DNA of 54,193 nt from Flavobacteriales bacterium (lineage in GTDB: Bacteria; Bacteroidota; Bacteroidia; Flavobacteriales_D; SKUL01), in contig SKUL01000292.1 in NCBI GenBank assembly GCA_007129985.1, forward strand, positions 1 to 54,193, read 5' to 3'. A program made the translations under genes and the position numbers. Positions 32,966 through 42,031 of the stretch are shown here, one piece after another (position 1 is the first letter of the stretch; every line of letters begins with the position of its first letter). Under the pieces are notes generated by a model. The model was not told the DNA's origin. It searched no databases and worked only from the letters and a program-made list of their open reading frames with translations.

Positions 32966-33922
32966 ATGGAACAAAACAACTTCACTTTCGGAATGCTTGT
33001 GCAAATCATTCGCAAGCGTTTCAAGCTCCTTATCATTATTGCCGTAGTTGCCATTATTGGCGCAACTGTTTTTTCAGGCCCAACCTTTATTACCCCTAAG
33101 TTCAAGTCGGTTGCTATCGTATACCCGATTAATCTCAAGGCTTATGGCAGTGAGTCTTTGACAGAACAACTGTTGCAACTTTTTCAAAGTACCAGTATTC
33201 GCGATAGCATTATCGAGAAGTTCGATCTTGCTGAGGTATATGAGCTGAATCCGAACAAAGAAGGCTTCAGGCATAACCTTCTCAATGAATACAATGATCA
33301 CATTGTGGTGTCGCGCACCAATTTTGAGTCGGTAAAAATTGAAGTCTATGATGAATCACCTGTCAGAGCCCGCGATATTGCCAATGAATTGATTCAGCAG
33401 CTCAATTACAAGGCCCGCAAGCTTCATCGCGATATCGCCCTTGAACAACTCAAGATTGCGCAGGGGTCGCTTGATTTTCAGAAAAGCCTGCTTGATTCAA
33501 TCAACACCGAACTCAGTGATCTTCGTCGTGGTAGTGGGCTGCTGGATTATGAAATACAAACGGAGCGTATTACGGAAGGGTATTTGAGAATGTTGAGCGA
33601 AACAAGGGTTCCTCAATCAAGAATTGATGAGGTGCGCAGGATGCTCGACGACCTAGGTGAGAAAGGAGGCGTTTTTATGGCGCTTACCCAAATGAGTGAA
33701 ATGGGTCACCTGAACTACAACGACCTGTTGGTAGAGTACCAAACCATTTTGCGCGATGTTAACCGCGAATTGAGTTATACCCAAACCGTGGCCGCTCCCG
33801 AAGTGGCAGACAAAAAGGCGCTGCCTGTACGATGGTTGATTGTGGTTACTGCTCTAATTTCCTCCTTGTTGGTTGCTTTGGTGATTCTTCTCCTGTTTGA
33901 GAAGCGGCAGATAAAAGATTGA
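32966..33922 (+). CDS. Wzz/GumC-like polysaccharide chain-length protein
   Basis: A 318-residue protein with one transmembrane helix near each end: LLIIIAVVAIIGATVFSGP (about residues 18-36) and LIVVTALISSLLVALVILLL (about 293-312). The periplasmic middle is helical and coiled-coil-like (IALEQLKIAQGSLDFQKSLL, INTELSDLRRGSG). This is the Wzz polysaccharide co-polymerase architecture that sets chain length. No C-terminal tyrosine kinase domain is present, so it is the Wzz-only form. It ends four bases into the next gene (TTGA overlap). Confidence 0.83.
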   Translation: MEQNNFTFGMLVQIIRKRFKLLIIIAVVAIIGATVFSGPTFITPKFKSVAIVYPINLKAYGSESLTEQLLQLFQSTSIRDSIIEKFDLAEVYELNPNKEGFRHNLLNEYNDHIVVSRTNFESVKIEVYDESPVRARDIANELIQQLNYKARKLHRDIALEQLKIAQGSLDFQKSLLDSINTELSDLRRGSGLLDYEIQTERITEGYLRMLSETRVPQSRIDEVRRMLDDLGEKGGVFMALTQMSEMGHLNYNDLLVEYQTILRDVNRELSYTQTVAAPEVADKKALPVRWLIVVTALISSLLVALVILLLFEKRQIKD

Positions 33923-35376
33923 TTACCGCCCTTAAGCCATATCAGGTTTACCTACTTCTGGCACTCGGGGTACTGCTTAACTTCTACCTCGTTGCCAACG
34001 AGTACTATCTTGCACTTGCCTATCCGCTTGCGGTACTCGTAGTCATTGCAGCTCTTTTTGCCGCTGATAAAGTGTTGCTTTTAGTGGTCTTTTTTACACC
34101 CTTGTCTATTAACCTGGATAAGTTTGAAGTCGTCAAAGCCGGTTTTTTTATGCCCACCGAGCCCTTGCTGTTCGGTATCATGGTACTTTATCTCATGCGT
34201 GTGCTTGCCGGTGACGGCATCAGCAAAAAGTTTTTGAGGCACCCAATCACAATTTCCATACTTATTTACCTGGGTTGGATTCTGGTAACCTCCCTTACCA
34301 GCAGCATGTTTGTTGTGTCTATTAAGTTCTTTACAGTAAAGTTGTGGTTCATCATGGCGTGCTACTTTTTTGCCAAGGAGATTTTCGCTGACTACCACAA
34401 CATGAAACGCTACGTGTGGCTGTATATCATTCCGCTTACGGGAGTGATTCTCTACACGGTAATTCGGCACTCAACCTATGCGTTCTCGCACGAAACGGCA
34501 CACTGGGTGATGGAGCCGTTCTACAAGGATCATACGTCCTACGGTGCATTGCTGGCGATGTTTTTTCCGCTCACGGTAGGATTCCTTTTCAACAAACGCT
34601 ACGGTGCAATTTTGCGCATGGGCGTTTTTGTGGTGGTGGTGATTTTCGCTGTCGGAATCATACTCTCGTATACGCGTGCGGCGTGGATAAGTTTAGTGGT
34701 GGCCTTTGCGGTTTTTGTAGTGATGAAGCTCAGGATTGACTTTAAACTTCTGGTTTTGCTGGGAGTGATTTTGGGAGGTCTATTTCTAGCCAATTACGAT
34801 CAGATTATGCTTGAACTTGAACGAAACGAGCAGGATAGCTCCGACGATTTTGGTGAGCATGTTCAGTCTATTTCGAATATCTCCTCCGACGCGTCTAACC
34901 TTGAAAGGCTTCTTCGCTGGAATTGCGCCATCCGAATGTTTCAGGATAGACCCGTATTTGGATTTGGCCCTGGTACCTATCAGTTTCAGTACGCAACCTA
35001 CCAGTTTTCTTACGAGAAAACCATTATCAGCACCAATTTTGGCGACGGTGGTAACGCACACTCGGAGTATCTCGGGCCACTAGCAGAATCGGGCTTACTC
35101 GGGATGCTCACCTTTGGTTTTTTGGTAACTGTTGTGTTGGTGCGGGGCATTCGCTTGTACTATCGCATTGAAGACCCCGAGATGAAAATTCTGCTTATGG
35201 GCGTGATACTAGGGCTTATCACTTATGTGACTCACGGGGTGCTGAACAACTATCTGGATACGGATAAAGCGTCGGTTCCCTTCTGGGGCTTCATCGCCAT
35301 CATTGTATCCATTGAGCTGTACCACATCAACCGTGGTAAAAAGGCTTTAGGAGAAGCTGAATCTGCAGCTGAGTAG
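33919..35376 (+). CDS. O-antigen ligase/polymerase family protein
   Basis: A 485-residue membrane protein with about 11 transmembrane helices and a Wzy_C-type domain. Landmarks are FFTPLSINLDKFEVVKAGFF near the N-terminus, the long periplasmic loop with WNCAIRMFQDRPVFGFGPGT (RPxFGxGPGT motif) and GDGGNAHSEYLGPLAESGLL (HSEYL motif). Such proteins polymerise or ligate O-antigen or exopolysaccharide units. The start TTG overlaps the Wzz stop by 4 nt, implying co-translation. The 3' end overlaps the convergent phosphatase gene by 30 nt, so there is no room for a classical terminator. Confidence 0.87.
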   Translation: MITALKPYQVYLLLALGVLLNFYLVANEYYLALAYPLAVLVVIAALFAADKVLLLVVFFTPLSINLDKFEVVKAGFFMPTEPLLFGIMVLYLMRVLAGDGISKKFLRHPITISILIYLGWILVTSLTSSMFVVSIKFFTVKLWFIMACYFFAKEIFADYHNMKRYVWLYIIPLTGVILYTVIRHSTYAFSHETAHWVMEPFYKDHTSYGALLAMFFPLTVGFLFNKRYGAILRMGVFVVVVIFAVGIILSYTRAAWISLVVAFAVFVVMKLRIDFKLLVLLGVILGGLFLANYDQIMLELERNEQDSSDDFGEHVQSISNISSDASNLERLLRWNCAIRMFQDRPVFGFGPGTYQFQYATYQFSYEKTIISTNFGDGGNAHSEYLGPLAESGLLGMLTFGFLVTVVLVRGIRLYYRIEDPEMKILLMGVILGLITYVTHGVLNNYLDTDKASVPFWGFIAIIVSIELYHINRGKKALGEAESAAE

Positions 35377-36576
35377 GGCTGTATCATCAAAGTAAGGAGC
35401 AGATTTTCTGAATTGCTCCATCGCCTCCACAATGGAATCATTCAGTTCTGACATGCTGACATTTCTGTTCTGCAACATTGTTTCACCCAATCTTTCCAGC
35501 CCGAAAGCTTCTTTATTGGGGTTTTCCAGTTCGGTTAGGCCGTCGGTGTAGAGCAGAAGCGTATTGGTTTTTTTGAGACGGATATTTCCCTCTTCTACCC
35601 GCGGAATATCTTCGAGCATTCCTAAACCGATACATCCTTTTTCAAGTAGAAAGAGGTCGCTATTACGCATCAGGATGGGTGGATTGTGACCAGCATTGAT
35701 GTATCGCAGACTTTGCTGCTTGAAGTTGACACGAGCAATGAACAGAGTGATAAAGCGCTCACCGCGCGTACTTTGATTTACCCTGTTGTTCAGTACTTCT
35801 ACCATATCGCTCAGCGAGTAATCGGTGTATTGTACCAGCGCGTGCAGGTTGGCCTGAAAATTCGCCATCAAAAAGGCGGCTGAAACTCCTTTTCCGCTCA
35901 CATCGGCCATACAAAAAATGACTTCGTTGTTGTTGAGCGGTATCACGTCGTAGTAGTCGCCACCTACTTGCTGATGCGGTTGGTAGTGAGCAGCAACCTC
36001 CATCCCGTGGGGTACTTCAAACTGCTCAGGCACGAGCATGGCCTGCATTTCGGCCGCCAGCTCCAGCTCTTTGTTCATCCTTTCCTTGATGATGTTCTCC
36101 TTAGCAAGTCGCTTGTTTTCAATGGCCACCGCCAGAATGTTGGTGATGGTCTGAATAAAATTCATGTGCTTGATGGTGGGACTGATCTTGATTTCGTCCT
36201 CATCAATATCGCCAATAATCAAAAAAGCAAGGGGTTGGCTTTGGTGATATACGGGGATCAGCACGTCAAATCCGGCCTGCTCCAGCAGTGAGTTGCTTTC
36301 CAACACACTAATTCCGTCGTACTGGCTGAAAAGTTCCAGCGGGTTCAGATTAATTTCACCCTGAATACCAAAGCTCAAAAGGCAATCCCAGTTGTTTTGC
36401 TCGTTAAAGAGCATCAGCTTACTGATACCAAGTTGCTCCCGGATGATTGTTTCATAAACGCTCAATAACTCCTCAACGGTAGCATTGTCGTTAATGGCCT
36501 TGGTCATCTCCAACAAAGAAGTAAGCTTAAACCTGTTAAGCTGAAGCTTCTCGGTGAGACGATCCAATCGTGTCAT
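35347..36576 (-). CDS. GAF domain and SpoIIE-type PP2C phosphatase
   Basis: A 409-residue protein. A GAF-like domain spans about residues 30-170 (VYETIIREQLGISKLMLFNE; FDVLIPVYHQSQPLAFLIIG), joined by a coiled linker (NIIKERMNKELELAAEMQAM) to a PP2C phosphatase of the SpoIIE type (about 200-405). Metal-binding motifs are GGDYYDVI, CMADVSGKGVSAAF, NAGHNPPI, LLYTDGLTE and DDTALLSC. The linker EMQAMLVPEQF is the usual one for RsbU-like regulators. It would dephosphorylate a Ser/Thr-phosphorylated partner, perhaps an anti-sigma antagonist, in response to a GAF signal. It overlaps the lpxD-like gene by 4 nt, so it is co-transcribed with lipid A genes. Confidence 0.9.
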   Translation of the reverse strand: MTRLDRLTEKLQLNRFKLTSLLEMTKAINDNATVEELLSVYETIIREQLGISKLMLFNEQNNWDCLLSFGIQGEINLNPLELFSQYDGISVLESNSLLEQAGFDVLIPVYHQSQPLAFLIIGDIDEDEIKISPTIKHMNFIQTITNILAVAIENKRLAKENIIKERMNKELELAAEMQAMLVPEQFEVPHGMEVAAHYQPHQQVGGDYYDVIPLNNNEVIFCMADVSGKGVSAAFLMANFQANLHALVQYTDYSLSDMVEVLNNRVNQSTRGERFITLFIARVNFKQQSLRYINAGHNPPILMRNSDLFLLEKGCIGLGMLEDIPRVEEGNIRLKKTNTLLLYTDGLTELENPNKEAFGLERLGETMLQNRNVSMSELNDSIVEAMEQFRKSAPYFDDTALLSCRFSFS

Positions 36577-37505
36577 AGCTCAAGCTTTTTAATAACCTGG
36601 TCGAGCTTCCGAATCAGTGCAATTTCACGAAACTTACTTCGCGCCTCAAAAGCAGGTGTCCCGAATACAGTTTTACCGGCTTCCACGCCGTTCATCAACC
36701 CTGCTTGAGCGAGAATCGTGGCGCCTTGTTCAATCCTCAGATCACTGGCCAAACCGGCTTGCCCCCAAATGGTTACGTTGTCTTCAATCACCACACAGCC
36801 GGCAACGCCCACCTGTGCGGCAATCAGGCAATTACGGCCAATGATGGAGTCATGACCAACGTGCACCAGGTTGTCAATCTTAGTGCCTCTTCCAATAATA
36901 GTGTCAGCCGAAACTCCGCGGTCAATGCAGGTTTGGGCACCGATTTCCACATGATCTTCAACAACTACACGGCCACAGGTGTGCATTTTGTTGAAAGCGC
37001 CGTCCTGCTTTTTGTAGTAAAATGCGTCAGCACCAATAATGGCCCCTGCGTGAATGGTGACGTGGTTGCCAATGACGCAGTTTTCATAAATCACCACATT
37101 GGCGTGAACTACGGCGTGCTCTCCAATTGTTACGTTGGGCCCGATAATAGCTCCCGGACGAATTTGGGCGGTATCGGCAATTTGAGCTGATGGGTCGCAG
37201 TTATGCGGCCATTTTACCGACGGACTGAACATCCGCGTGAGCTCGTTGTAATCGCGGAAAGGAGCATCTGAAATGAGCAGCGCTTTGCCCTCAGGTGCTT
37301 CCACATCCTTGTCAATAAGAATGGTGGTGGCCGCACTGTTTAGGGCTTTTTCGTAGTATTTGGGGTGATCTACAAACACCAAATCACCGGGTTCAACGCG
37401 GTGAATTTCGTTGATTCCGGTTACGAGATGGTTCTCGTTCCCTGAAAATGAGCAGTTCAGAATACTTGCTATTTCAGCGATGGTATGGGGGCGGGGCAGT
37501 TTCAA
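36573..37505 (-). CDS. LpxD-like UDP-acylglucosamine N-acyltransferase (second copy)
   Basis: A 310-residue left-handed beta-helix protein with an LpxD-type N-terminal domain (TIAEIASILNCSFSGNENHL; GDLVFVDHPKYYEKALNSAA). Hexapeptide repeats with inserted HVxxGHDSIIG follow (IGAQTCIDRGVSADTIIGRG; KIDNLVHVGHDSIIGRNCLI). The catalytic-type His region (VHVGHD) is present. It differs from the full LpxD at 40942-41991 and is the shorter paralogue often found in Bacteroidota beside efp. It may acylate an alternative sugar nucleotide. The gene follows efp after 6 nt and overlaps the phosphatase gene by 4 nt. Confidence 0.85.
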   Translation of the reverse strand: MKLPRPHTIAEIASILNCSFSGNENHLVTGINEIHRVEPGDLVFVDHPKYYEKALNSAATTILIDKDVEAPEGKALLISDAPFRDYNELTRMFSPSVKWPHNCDPSAQIADTAQIRPGAIIGPNVTIGEHAVVHANVVIYENCVIGNHVTIHAGAIIGADAFYYKKQDGAFNKMHTCGRVVVEDHVEIGAQTCIDRGVSADTIIGRGTKIDNLVHVGHDSIIGRNCLIAAQVGVAGCVVIEDNVTIWGQAGLASDLRIEQGATILAQAGLMNGVEAGKTVFGTPAFEARSKFREIALIRKLDQVIKKLEL

Positions 37506-37511
37506 GGTAGC

Positions 37512-38075
37512 TTACTTTGCTCGTTCGCTGTATGCTCCGGTGCGGGTATCAACCTTGATGCGGTCGCCCTGATTGATGAACAAAGGCACTTTCACTTCGG
37601 CGCCTGTTTCAACCTTGGCCGGTTTCAGGGTGTTGGTTGCCGTGTCGCCTTTCAGGCCCGGCTCGGTATAGGTAACCTCCAGCTCCACAAAGGGAGGAAG
37701 CTCGCAGGTGAGAACAGATTCTTCTTCTGCGTTGAATACGAGCTCGCATATCATTTCGGGCTGCAAAAACTGCGGGCTGTCAACAAGGTGCTCAGGGATG
37801 GTAACCTGCTCATAGTCTTGGATATTCATGAAGTGATAGCCCATTTCGTCATTGTAGAGAAACTGATACTGCCGACGCTCTACGCGTACGGTTTCAATTT
37901 TGTGACCTGCCGAGAAGGTGTTGTCGAGTACCTTTCCGGTGGTGAGGCTTTTAAGTTTGGTGCGCACAAACGCGGGTCCTTTTCCTGGTTTTACGTGTTG
38001 AAATTCAACCACTGTAAAAAGGTCGTGGTTGTGGCGGATGCACAGTCCGTTTTTGATATCTGCAGTTGTTGCCAT
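37512..38075 (-). CDS. efp: Elongation factor P
   Basis: A 187-residue EF-P with the three beta-barrel domains. The tip loop reads HVKPGKGPAFVRTKLK with Lys32 at the position reached by lysyl- or other modification. Domain II has GYHFMNIQDYEQVTI and domain III ends VPLFINQGDRIKVDTRTGAY. EF-P relieves ribosome stalling at polyproline stretches. The ATG at 38075 lies 30 nt after the ABC ATPase gene. Placement inside a lipid A operon looks like a simple co-transcription arrangement. Confidence 0.95.
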   Translation of the reverse strand: MATTADIKNGLCIRHNHDLFTVVEFQHVKPGKGPAFVRTKLKSLTTGKVLDNTFSAGHKIETVRVERRQYQFLYNDEMGYHFMNIQDYEQVTIPEHLVDSPQFLQPEMICELVFNAEEESVLTCELPPFVELEVTYTEPGLKGDTATNTLKPAKVETGAEVKVPLFINQGDRIKVDTRTGAYSERAK

Positions 38076-38104
38076 GTGGGTTATTTTGATTTCGGGGTGT
38101 AAAG

Positions 38105-38734
38105 TTACGTATTGACTTTGAACGCGGCGAGGTCAATGCGACTACCGGCGCGCATCAGTTCGGTGTGTTGGCTGTTGGAGCATATCACCACAATTCTGTC
38201 GTGGCTTTCGCTTTGGAGCAAGCTGTCGAACCAAGTAATTCCCTGGTCATCGAGGTTACTGGTGGGCTCGTCCAGAAGCAGCACAGAGGTATCGGCCAGC
38301 ATGGCCAAAGCCAGTTTTACGCGTTGGCGCATGCCCGATGAAAATTGCTTCAGAAATTTGTCGGCTGCGTGTTGAAGGCCTGTTTTATCAATCACCTCTT
38401 CAATACTCAGCCCGTTCCTGAAAGGCTTGAATTTCTTTTGCAGGGCAACGGTTTCGCGCAGGGTAAGCCAGTCGTGTTGGTCCAGGTAAGGCGCAGCCAT
38501 CGAAACATGCCTGTAAAGCTCTTCGTCGGAGATGGTCTTGCCTTCTTTGGAAAACGTCACGCTACCTTCACTTGGAACTACAAAACCCGAAATGCATTGA
38601 AGCAGCGTGGATTTACCTGAGCCGTTGGGGCCGGTTATTCCGGTAATGCTGTTTTGCTCAAGCTGAAGGTTGACATCCTTGAAAATCCAGTCGCGCTGGA
38701 ACTTTTTTCCGATATGCTTCAGTTCTAGCTGCAT
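38105..38734 (-). CDS. ABC transporter ATP-binding protein
   Basis: A 209-residue ATPase. Walker A is GPNGSGKST (residues 35-43), the Q-loop region follows, the signature is FSSGMRQRVKLALAM, Walker B is SVLLLDEPTSNLD and the H-loop is in VVICSNSQHTE. The short length and SSGM motif resemble CcmA-type exporters. No permease gene is adjacent; it lies between lpxA and efp on the minus strand, with a 29-nt gap to efp. Substrate unknown. Polysaccharide, lipid or heme export are all possible. Confidence 0.88.
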   Translation of the reverse strand: MQLELKHIGKKFQRDWIFKDVNLQLEQNSITGITGPNGSGKSTLLQCISGFVVPSEGSVTFSKEGKTISDEELYRHVSMAAPYLDQHDWLTLRETVALQKKFKPFRNGLSIEEVIDKTGLQHAADKFLKQFSSGMRQRVKLALAMLADTSVLLLDEPTSNLDDQGITWFDSLLQSESHDRIVVICSNSQHTELMRAGSRIDLAAFKVNT

Positions 38735-38762
38735 GGTTTCCCGAAGGTCGGGATTACGCTTT

Positions 38763-39545
38763 TTACGGGTTAACAGCGCCTCGTATTACGCCTTTTTCTG
38801 AGGAGTTGATGAAGTTGATGATCGTTGATTTTTCCTCACTGGCCGACAAGCTCTCTTCAGCTAATTTCACTCCGTTGCTCAGGTTGGCATTTTGCACATA
38901 TACCAAACGGTACACGTCTTCAACACTGGCAATCTGTTCATCGCTGAAGCCTCTACGGCGCAAACCAATGCTATTCACTCCGGCGTAGCTAAGCGGTTCG
39001 CGGGCGGCTTTCACAAAGGGAGGAACGTTTTTGCGCACCAACGAGCCACCTGCAATAAACGCGTGTTGCCCTACGCGTACAAATTGCTGAATGGCTACTA
39101 CTCCCTCAATCACCACAAAGTCTTCTATCACCACGTGGCCAGCAATGGTGGCAGCGTTTGCGAGAATGCAGTTATTACCCACTTCAGCATCATGCGCTAT
39201 GTGCACATAGGCCATCAGCAGACAATTGTTGCCCACCACCGTTTTGTGTTTGTCGGCGGTACCCCGATTGATGGTTACGCATTCGCGGATGGTGGTATTG
39301 TCACCAATTTCGGCGGTGGTTACTTCACCGGCAAATTTCAAATCCTGTGGAATGGCCGATATCACAGCACCGGGAAATATTCGGCAATTTTTACCGATTC
39401 GGGCGCCGTCCATGATGGTAACGTTGGGCATAATCGTGGTGCCGTCGCCAATTTCTACATCGGCGGCCACTGATACAAAAGGCCCTATGCTTACGTCTTT
39501 TCCGATTTTGGCATCGGGGTGTACTACTGCCAGCTCGTGGATCAT
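38763..39545 (-). CDS. lpxA: UDP-N-acetylglucosamine acyltransferase LpxA
   Basis: A 260-residue acyltransferase catalysing the first step of lipid A synthesis. The left-handed beta-helix begins IHELAVVHPDAKIGKDVSIG and continues in hexapeptides. Catalytic His is in AYVHIAHDAEVGNNCILANA (about residue 123). The C-terminal helical part carries YAGVNSIGLRRRGFSDEQI, with the RRxFS element that grips the acyl carrier protein. It overlaps the lpxC-fabZ gene by 4 nt (ATGA). Confidence 0.95.
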   Translation of the reverse strand: MIHELAVVHPDAKIGKDVSIGPFVSVAADVEIGDGTTIMPNVTIMDGARIGKNCRIFPGAVISAIPQDLKFAGEVTTAEIGDNTTIRECVTINRGTADKHKTVVGNNCLLMAYVHIAHDAEVGNNCILANAATIAGHVVIEDFVVIEGVVAIQQFVRVGQHAFIAGGSLVRKNVPPFVKAAREPLSYAGVNSIGLRRRGFSDEQIASVEDVYRLVYVQNANLSNGVKLAEESLSASEEKSTIINFINSSEKGVIRGAVNP

Positions 39546-40945
39546 TCTTTCTCTTTTACAATTTGCGCCATGAGTTCGCCCTCCGACGCTACCTGACCGT
39601 TTACGTATGCCGTGCCCTTCATTTGTACAATGCCCCTGCGGATGGGTGCTGTAAGTTCGAGCTTAAACACCAGTGTATCACCGGGAATGACTTTTCGCTT
39701 AAACCGAACGTTGTCAATTTTCAGGAAGTAGGTTCCGTAGTTAGAGGGTTCCTCAACGGTACTGAGCGCAAATATACCACCAACTTGCGCCATGGCCTCT
39801 ATTTGCAGAACGCCGGGCATTACGGGGTTTCCGGGAAAATGCCCTTGAAAAAAGGGCTCGTTCATGGTTACGTTTTTCACGCCCACAATGCTGTTTTCAT
39901 TCACCTCAATGACCTTGTCAACCAGTAGAAAAGGGTAGCGGTGAGGTAACATCCGGGTAATGTCGTTGATATCGTGAACCGGTTCTTTATCAAGGTCGAA
40001 GTGCACCTTGCCCGATTTTTCCTTGCGGATGAGGTCTTTAATGATTTTGGCAAAAGCCACATTTCCACCGTGGCCGGGTCTGGCCGCGAGAATATGTCCT
40101 TTCAGCGGCCGGCCGACAAGTGCTAAATCGCCTACAATGTCGAGCAGTTTATGTCGTGCGGGTTCGTTTTCGAATTGGAGTTTGGTGGTGTTCAACACAC
40201 CGATTCCCTCCACCTTGATTTTTTTGTCTTCTTTTCCAAGAAGCTTAGCGAGTTCCGCCAGTTTATCGTCCGAAACGGTTTCGCCCACAAGTACAATGGC
40301 GTTGTCGAGGTCGCCGCCTTTGATGAGACCTGCTTTCGCGAGTGCTTCCAATTCGCGCAAAAACACAAAGGTTCGGCAGGAAGCGATTTCATTTTTGAAA
40401 TCTTCCAATCGATACATGGATGCATGCTGCGTTCCGAGTACCGGAGAGTTGTAATCAACCATCACCGTAATGCGAAACTCTTCTCCGGGGGTGGGTACAG
40501 CCAGCATTTCCACATACCCCTCATCGTCCTCGTAGTAGAGATTTTCTTTGAGTACAAAGTAATTGCGGTCTTTGTGCTGAGCCTCGATGCCGGCATCTTC
40601 AATGGCCTCAACAAAGAGCTTGGCGCTTCCGTCCATGATGGGCACTTCAGGGCCATTTACCTGGATAATCGCATTGTCCACCTGACAGCCGTAAAGTGCC
40701 GCCAGTACGTGCTCGGTGGTATGAACCCGCGCTCCGTTTGCTTCAAGCGTAGTGCCGCGCTGTGTGCTTACCACATTATCTACGTCAGCTTTGATGAGCG
40801 GCTCTCCGGGCAGATCGGTGCGCTGAAACACATAGCCGTGGTCTTCAGGGGCGGGGAGGATGGTGAGTTGGGTGATTTCTCCGGTATGCAATCCTACACC
40901 TTGAAGGGATACGGACTGCTTAATGGTTCGCTGCTTATCGCTCAT
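39542..40945 (-). CDS. lpxC-fabZ: Bifunctional LpxC deacetylase / FabZ dehydratase fusion
   Basis: A 467-residue fusion typical of Bacteroidota. Residues 1-310 are LpxC: KQRTIKQSVSLQGVGLHTGE, the zinc ligand His in VHTTEHVLAALYG, and EPARHKLLDIVGDLALVGRP with the HKxxD zinc/catalytic motif, then RPGHGGN. Residues about 320-467 are FabZ: DITRMLPHRYPFLLVDKVIE, then GHFPGNPVMPGVLQIEAMAQ with the catalytic His-Glu pair. It makes the committed deacetylation step of lipid A and dehydrates beta-hydroxyacyl-ACP, tying endotoxin and fatty acid pools. It overlaps lpxD by 4 nt upstream and lpxA by 4 nt downstream. Confidence 0.96.
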   Translation of the reverse strand: MSDKQRTIKQSVSLQGVGLHTGEITQLTILPAPEDHGYVFQRTDLPGEPLIKADVDNVVSTQRGTTLEANGARVHTTEHVLAALYGCQVDNAIIQVNGPEVPIMDGSAKLFVEAIEDAGIEAQHKDRNYFVLKENLYYEDDEGYVEMLAVPTPGEEFRITVMVDYNSPVLGTQHASMYRLEDFKNEIASCRTFVFLRELEALAKAGLIKGGDLDNAIVLVGETVSDDKLAELAKLLGKEDKKIKVEGIGVLNTTKLQFENEPARHKLLDIVGDLALVGRPLKGHILAARPGHGGNVAFAKIIKDLIRKEKSGKVHFDLDKEPVHDINDITRMLPHRYPFLLVDKVIEVNENSIVGVKNVTMNEPFFQGHFPGNPVMPGVLQIEAMAQVGGIFALSTVEEPSNYGTYFLKIDNVRFKRKVIPGDTLVFKLELTAPIRRGIVQMKGTAYVNGQVASEGELMAQIVKEKE

Positions 40946-41991
40946 GTAGGTAAATCTTTTTTCAGCGTTGCAATTTGTTCTTCCAGTTCGCGGATTTGTT
41001 GTTGTAGCTCAGGTAATTTCCTGAACATGACGTACGATCTTTTGTAATCGCCCACGGCAAAAGCCGGCGACCCTTGCACAATGGCATCGTCGGGTAAATC
41101 AGAGGCAATGCCTGACTGAGCGGCAATTTTTACCCGATTTCCGATTTTGAGATGCCCAACAATGCCTACCTGCCCGCCAATCATGCAGTTATTGCCAATT
41201 TTGGTGGATCCGGCAATTCCGGCCTGTGCTGCTATTACGGTGTTTTCGCCAATTTCTACGTTGTGGGCTACCTGAATCAGGTTGTCCAGTTTTACGCCCT
41301 TGTGAATACGCGTAGAACCCAGTGTAGCGCGGTCAATGGTAGTTCCGGCGCCAATTTCAACGTGGTCGGCGATGATGACATTTCCAATCTGAGCCACCTT
41401 GTTAAACTGATTGTTTTGGTTAGGCGCAAATCCAAATCCATCGCTACCTATAACTACCCCGGCATGCAGGGTACAGTGGTCGCCTATCACACAGTCGTGG
41501 TAAATCACCACACCCGGAAAAAGGATGCAGCCTTCACCGATGCGCACGTTATCGCCCACGGTTACGTTGGGGTAAATCTTTGTGCCTTTGCCGATTTGCA
41601 CATTTTCGCCAATGTAAACGCCAGCACTTACAAGCACGTCTGCACCTACAGATGCCGTGGCTTCGATGTGGCTTTTTTCGTGAATTCCGGTTTTTGCGTG
41701 AAGCATGTGGTTGTACAACTCCAATAACTTGGCAAAACTCTCGTAGGCGTTTTCTACGCGAATAAGGGTGCAGGTTTCAGGGACGCTTCGCTCGGGCTCA
41801 AATTCTTTGCTCACTATCACAATCGAGGCGCGGGTGGAATAGAGGTGCGGTGCATATTTGGGGTTGGCCAAAAAAGAAAGGGTGTGGGTCTCGCCCTCCT
41901 CAATTTTTGAAAGGCCGCTCACCCGCGCATTGGGATCGCCGGTGATTTCACCATCAAGGATTTCCGCAATCTGACGCGCCGTAAATTCCAT
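40942..41991 (-). CDS. lpxD: UDP-3-O-acylglucosamine N-acyltransferase LpxD
   Basis: From the ATG at 41991 the protein is 349 residues (MEFTARQIAEILDGEITGDP). The N-terminal uridine-binding domain has LSFLANPKYAPHLYSTRASI. The beta-helix follows with VVIGSDGFGFAPNQ (family-diagnostic), VEIGAGTTIDRATLGSTRIH and NLIQVAHNVEIGENTVIAAQ with the catalytic His. The C-terminal helix is ELQQQIRELEEQIATLKKDL. It N-acylates the lipid A precursor. A longer start at 42129 would cross an exact promoter box, so it is not used. First gene of the lipid A operon. Confidence 0.96.
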   Translation of the reverse strand: MEFTARQIAEILDGEITGDPNARVSGLSKIEEGETHTLSFLANPKYAPHLYSTRASIVIVSKEFEPERSVPETCTLIRVENAYESFAKLLELYNHMLHAKTGIHEKSHIEATASVGADVLVSAGVYIGENVQIGKGTKIYPNVTVGDNVRIGEGCILFPGVVIYHDCVIGDHCTLHAGVVIGSDGFGFAPNQNNQFNKVAQIGNVIIADHVEIGAGTTIDRATLGSTRIHKGVKLDNLIQVAHNVEIGENTVIAAQAGIAGSTKIGNNCMIGGQVGIVGHLKIGNRVKIAAQSGIASDLPDDAIVQGSPAFAVGDYKRSYVMFRKLPELQQQIRELEEQIATLKKDLPT

Positions 41992-41995
41992 CGGG

Positions 41996-42003
41996 CAAAG
42001 ATA
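41996..42003 (-). promoter_or_regulatory. -7 box 4 nt before lpxD start
   Basis: The minus strand reads TATCTTTG, an exact TAnnTTTG match, then cccg and the ATG at 41991. The lpxD mRNA should start at or beside the start codon. It may also be read from the HD gene upstream. Confidence 0.55.
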
Positions 42004-42031
42004 AAAATTATCCGATTGCGTTAGATTTCTG

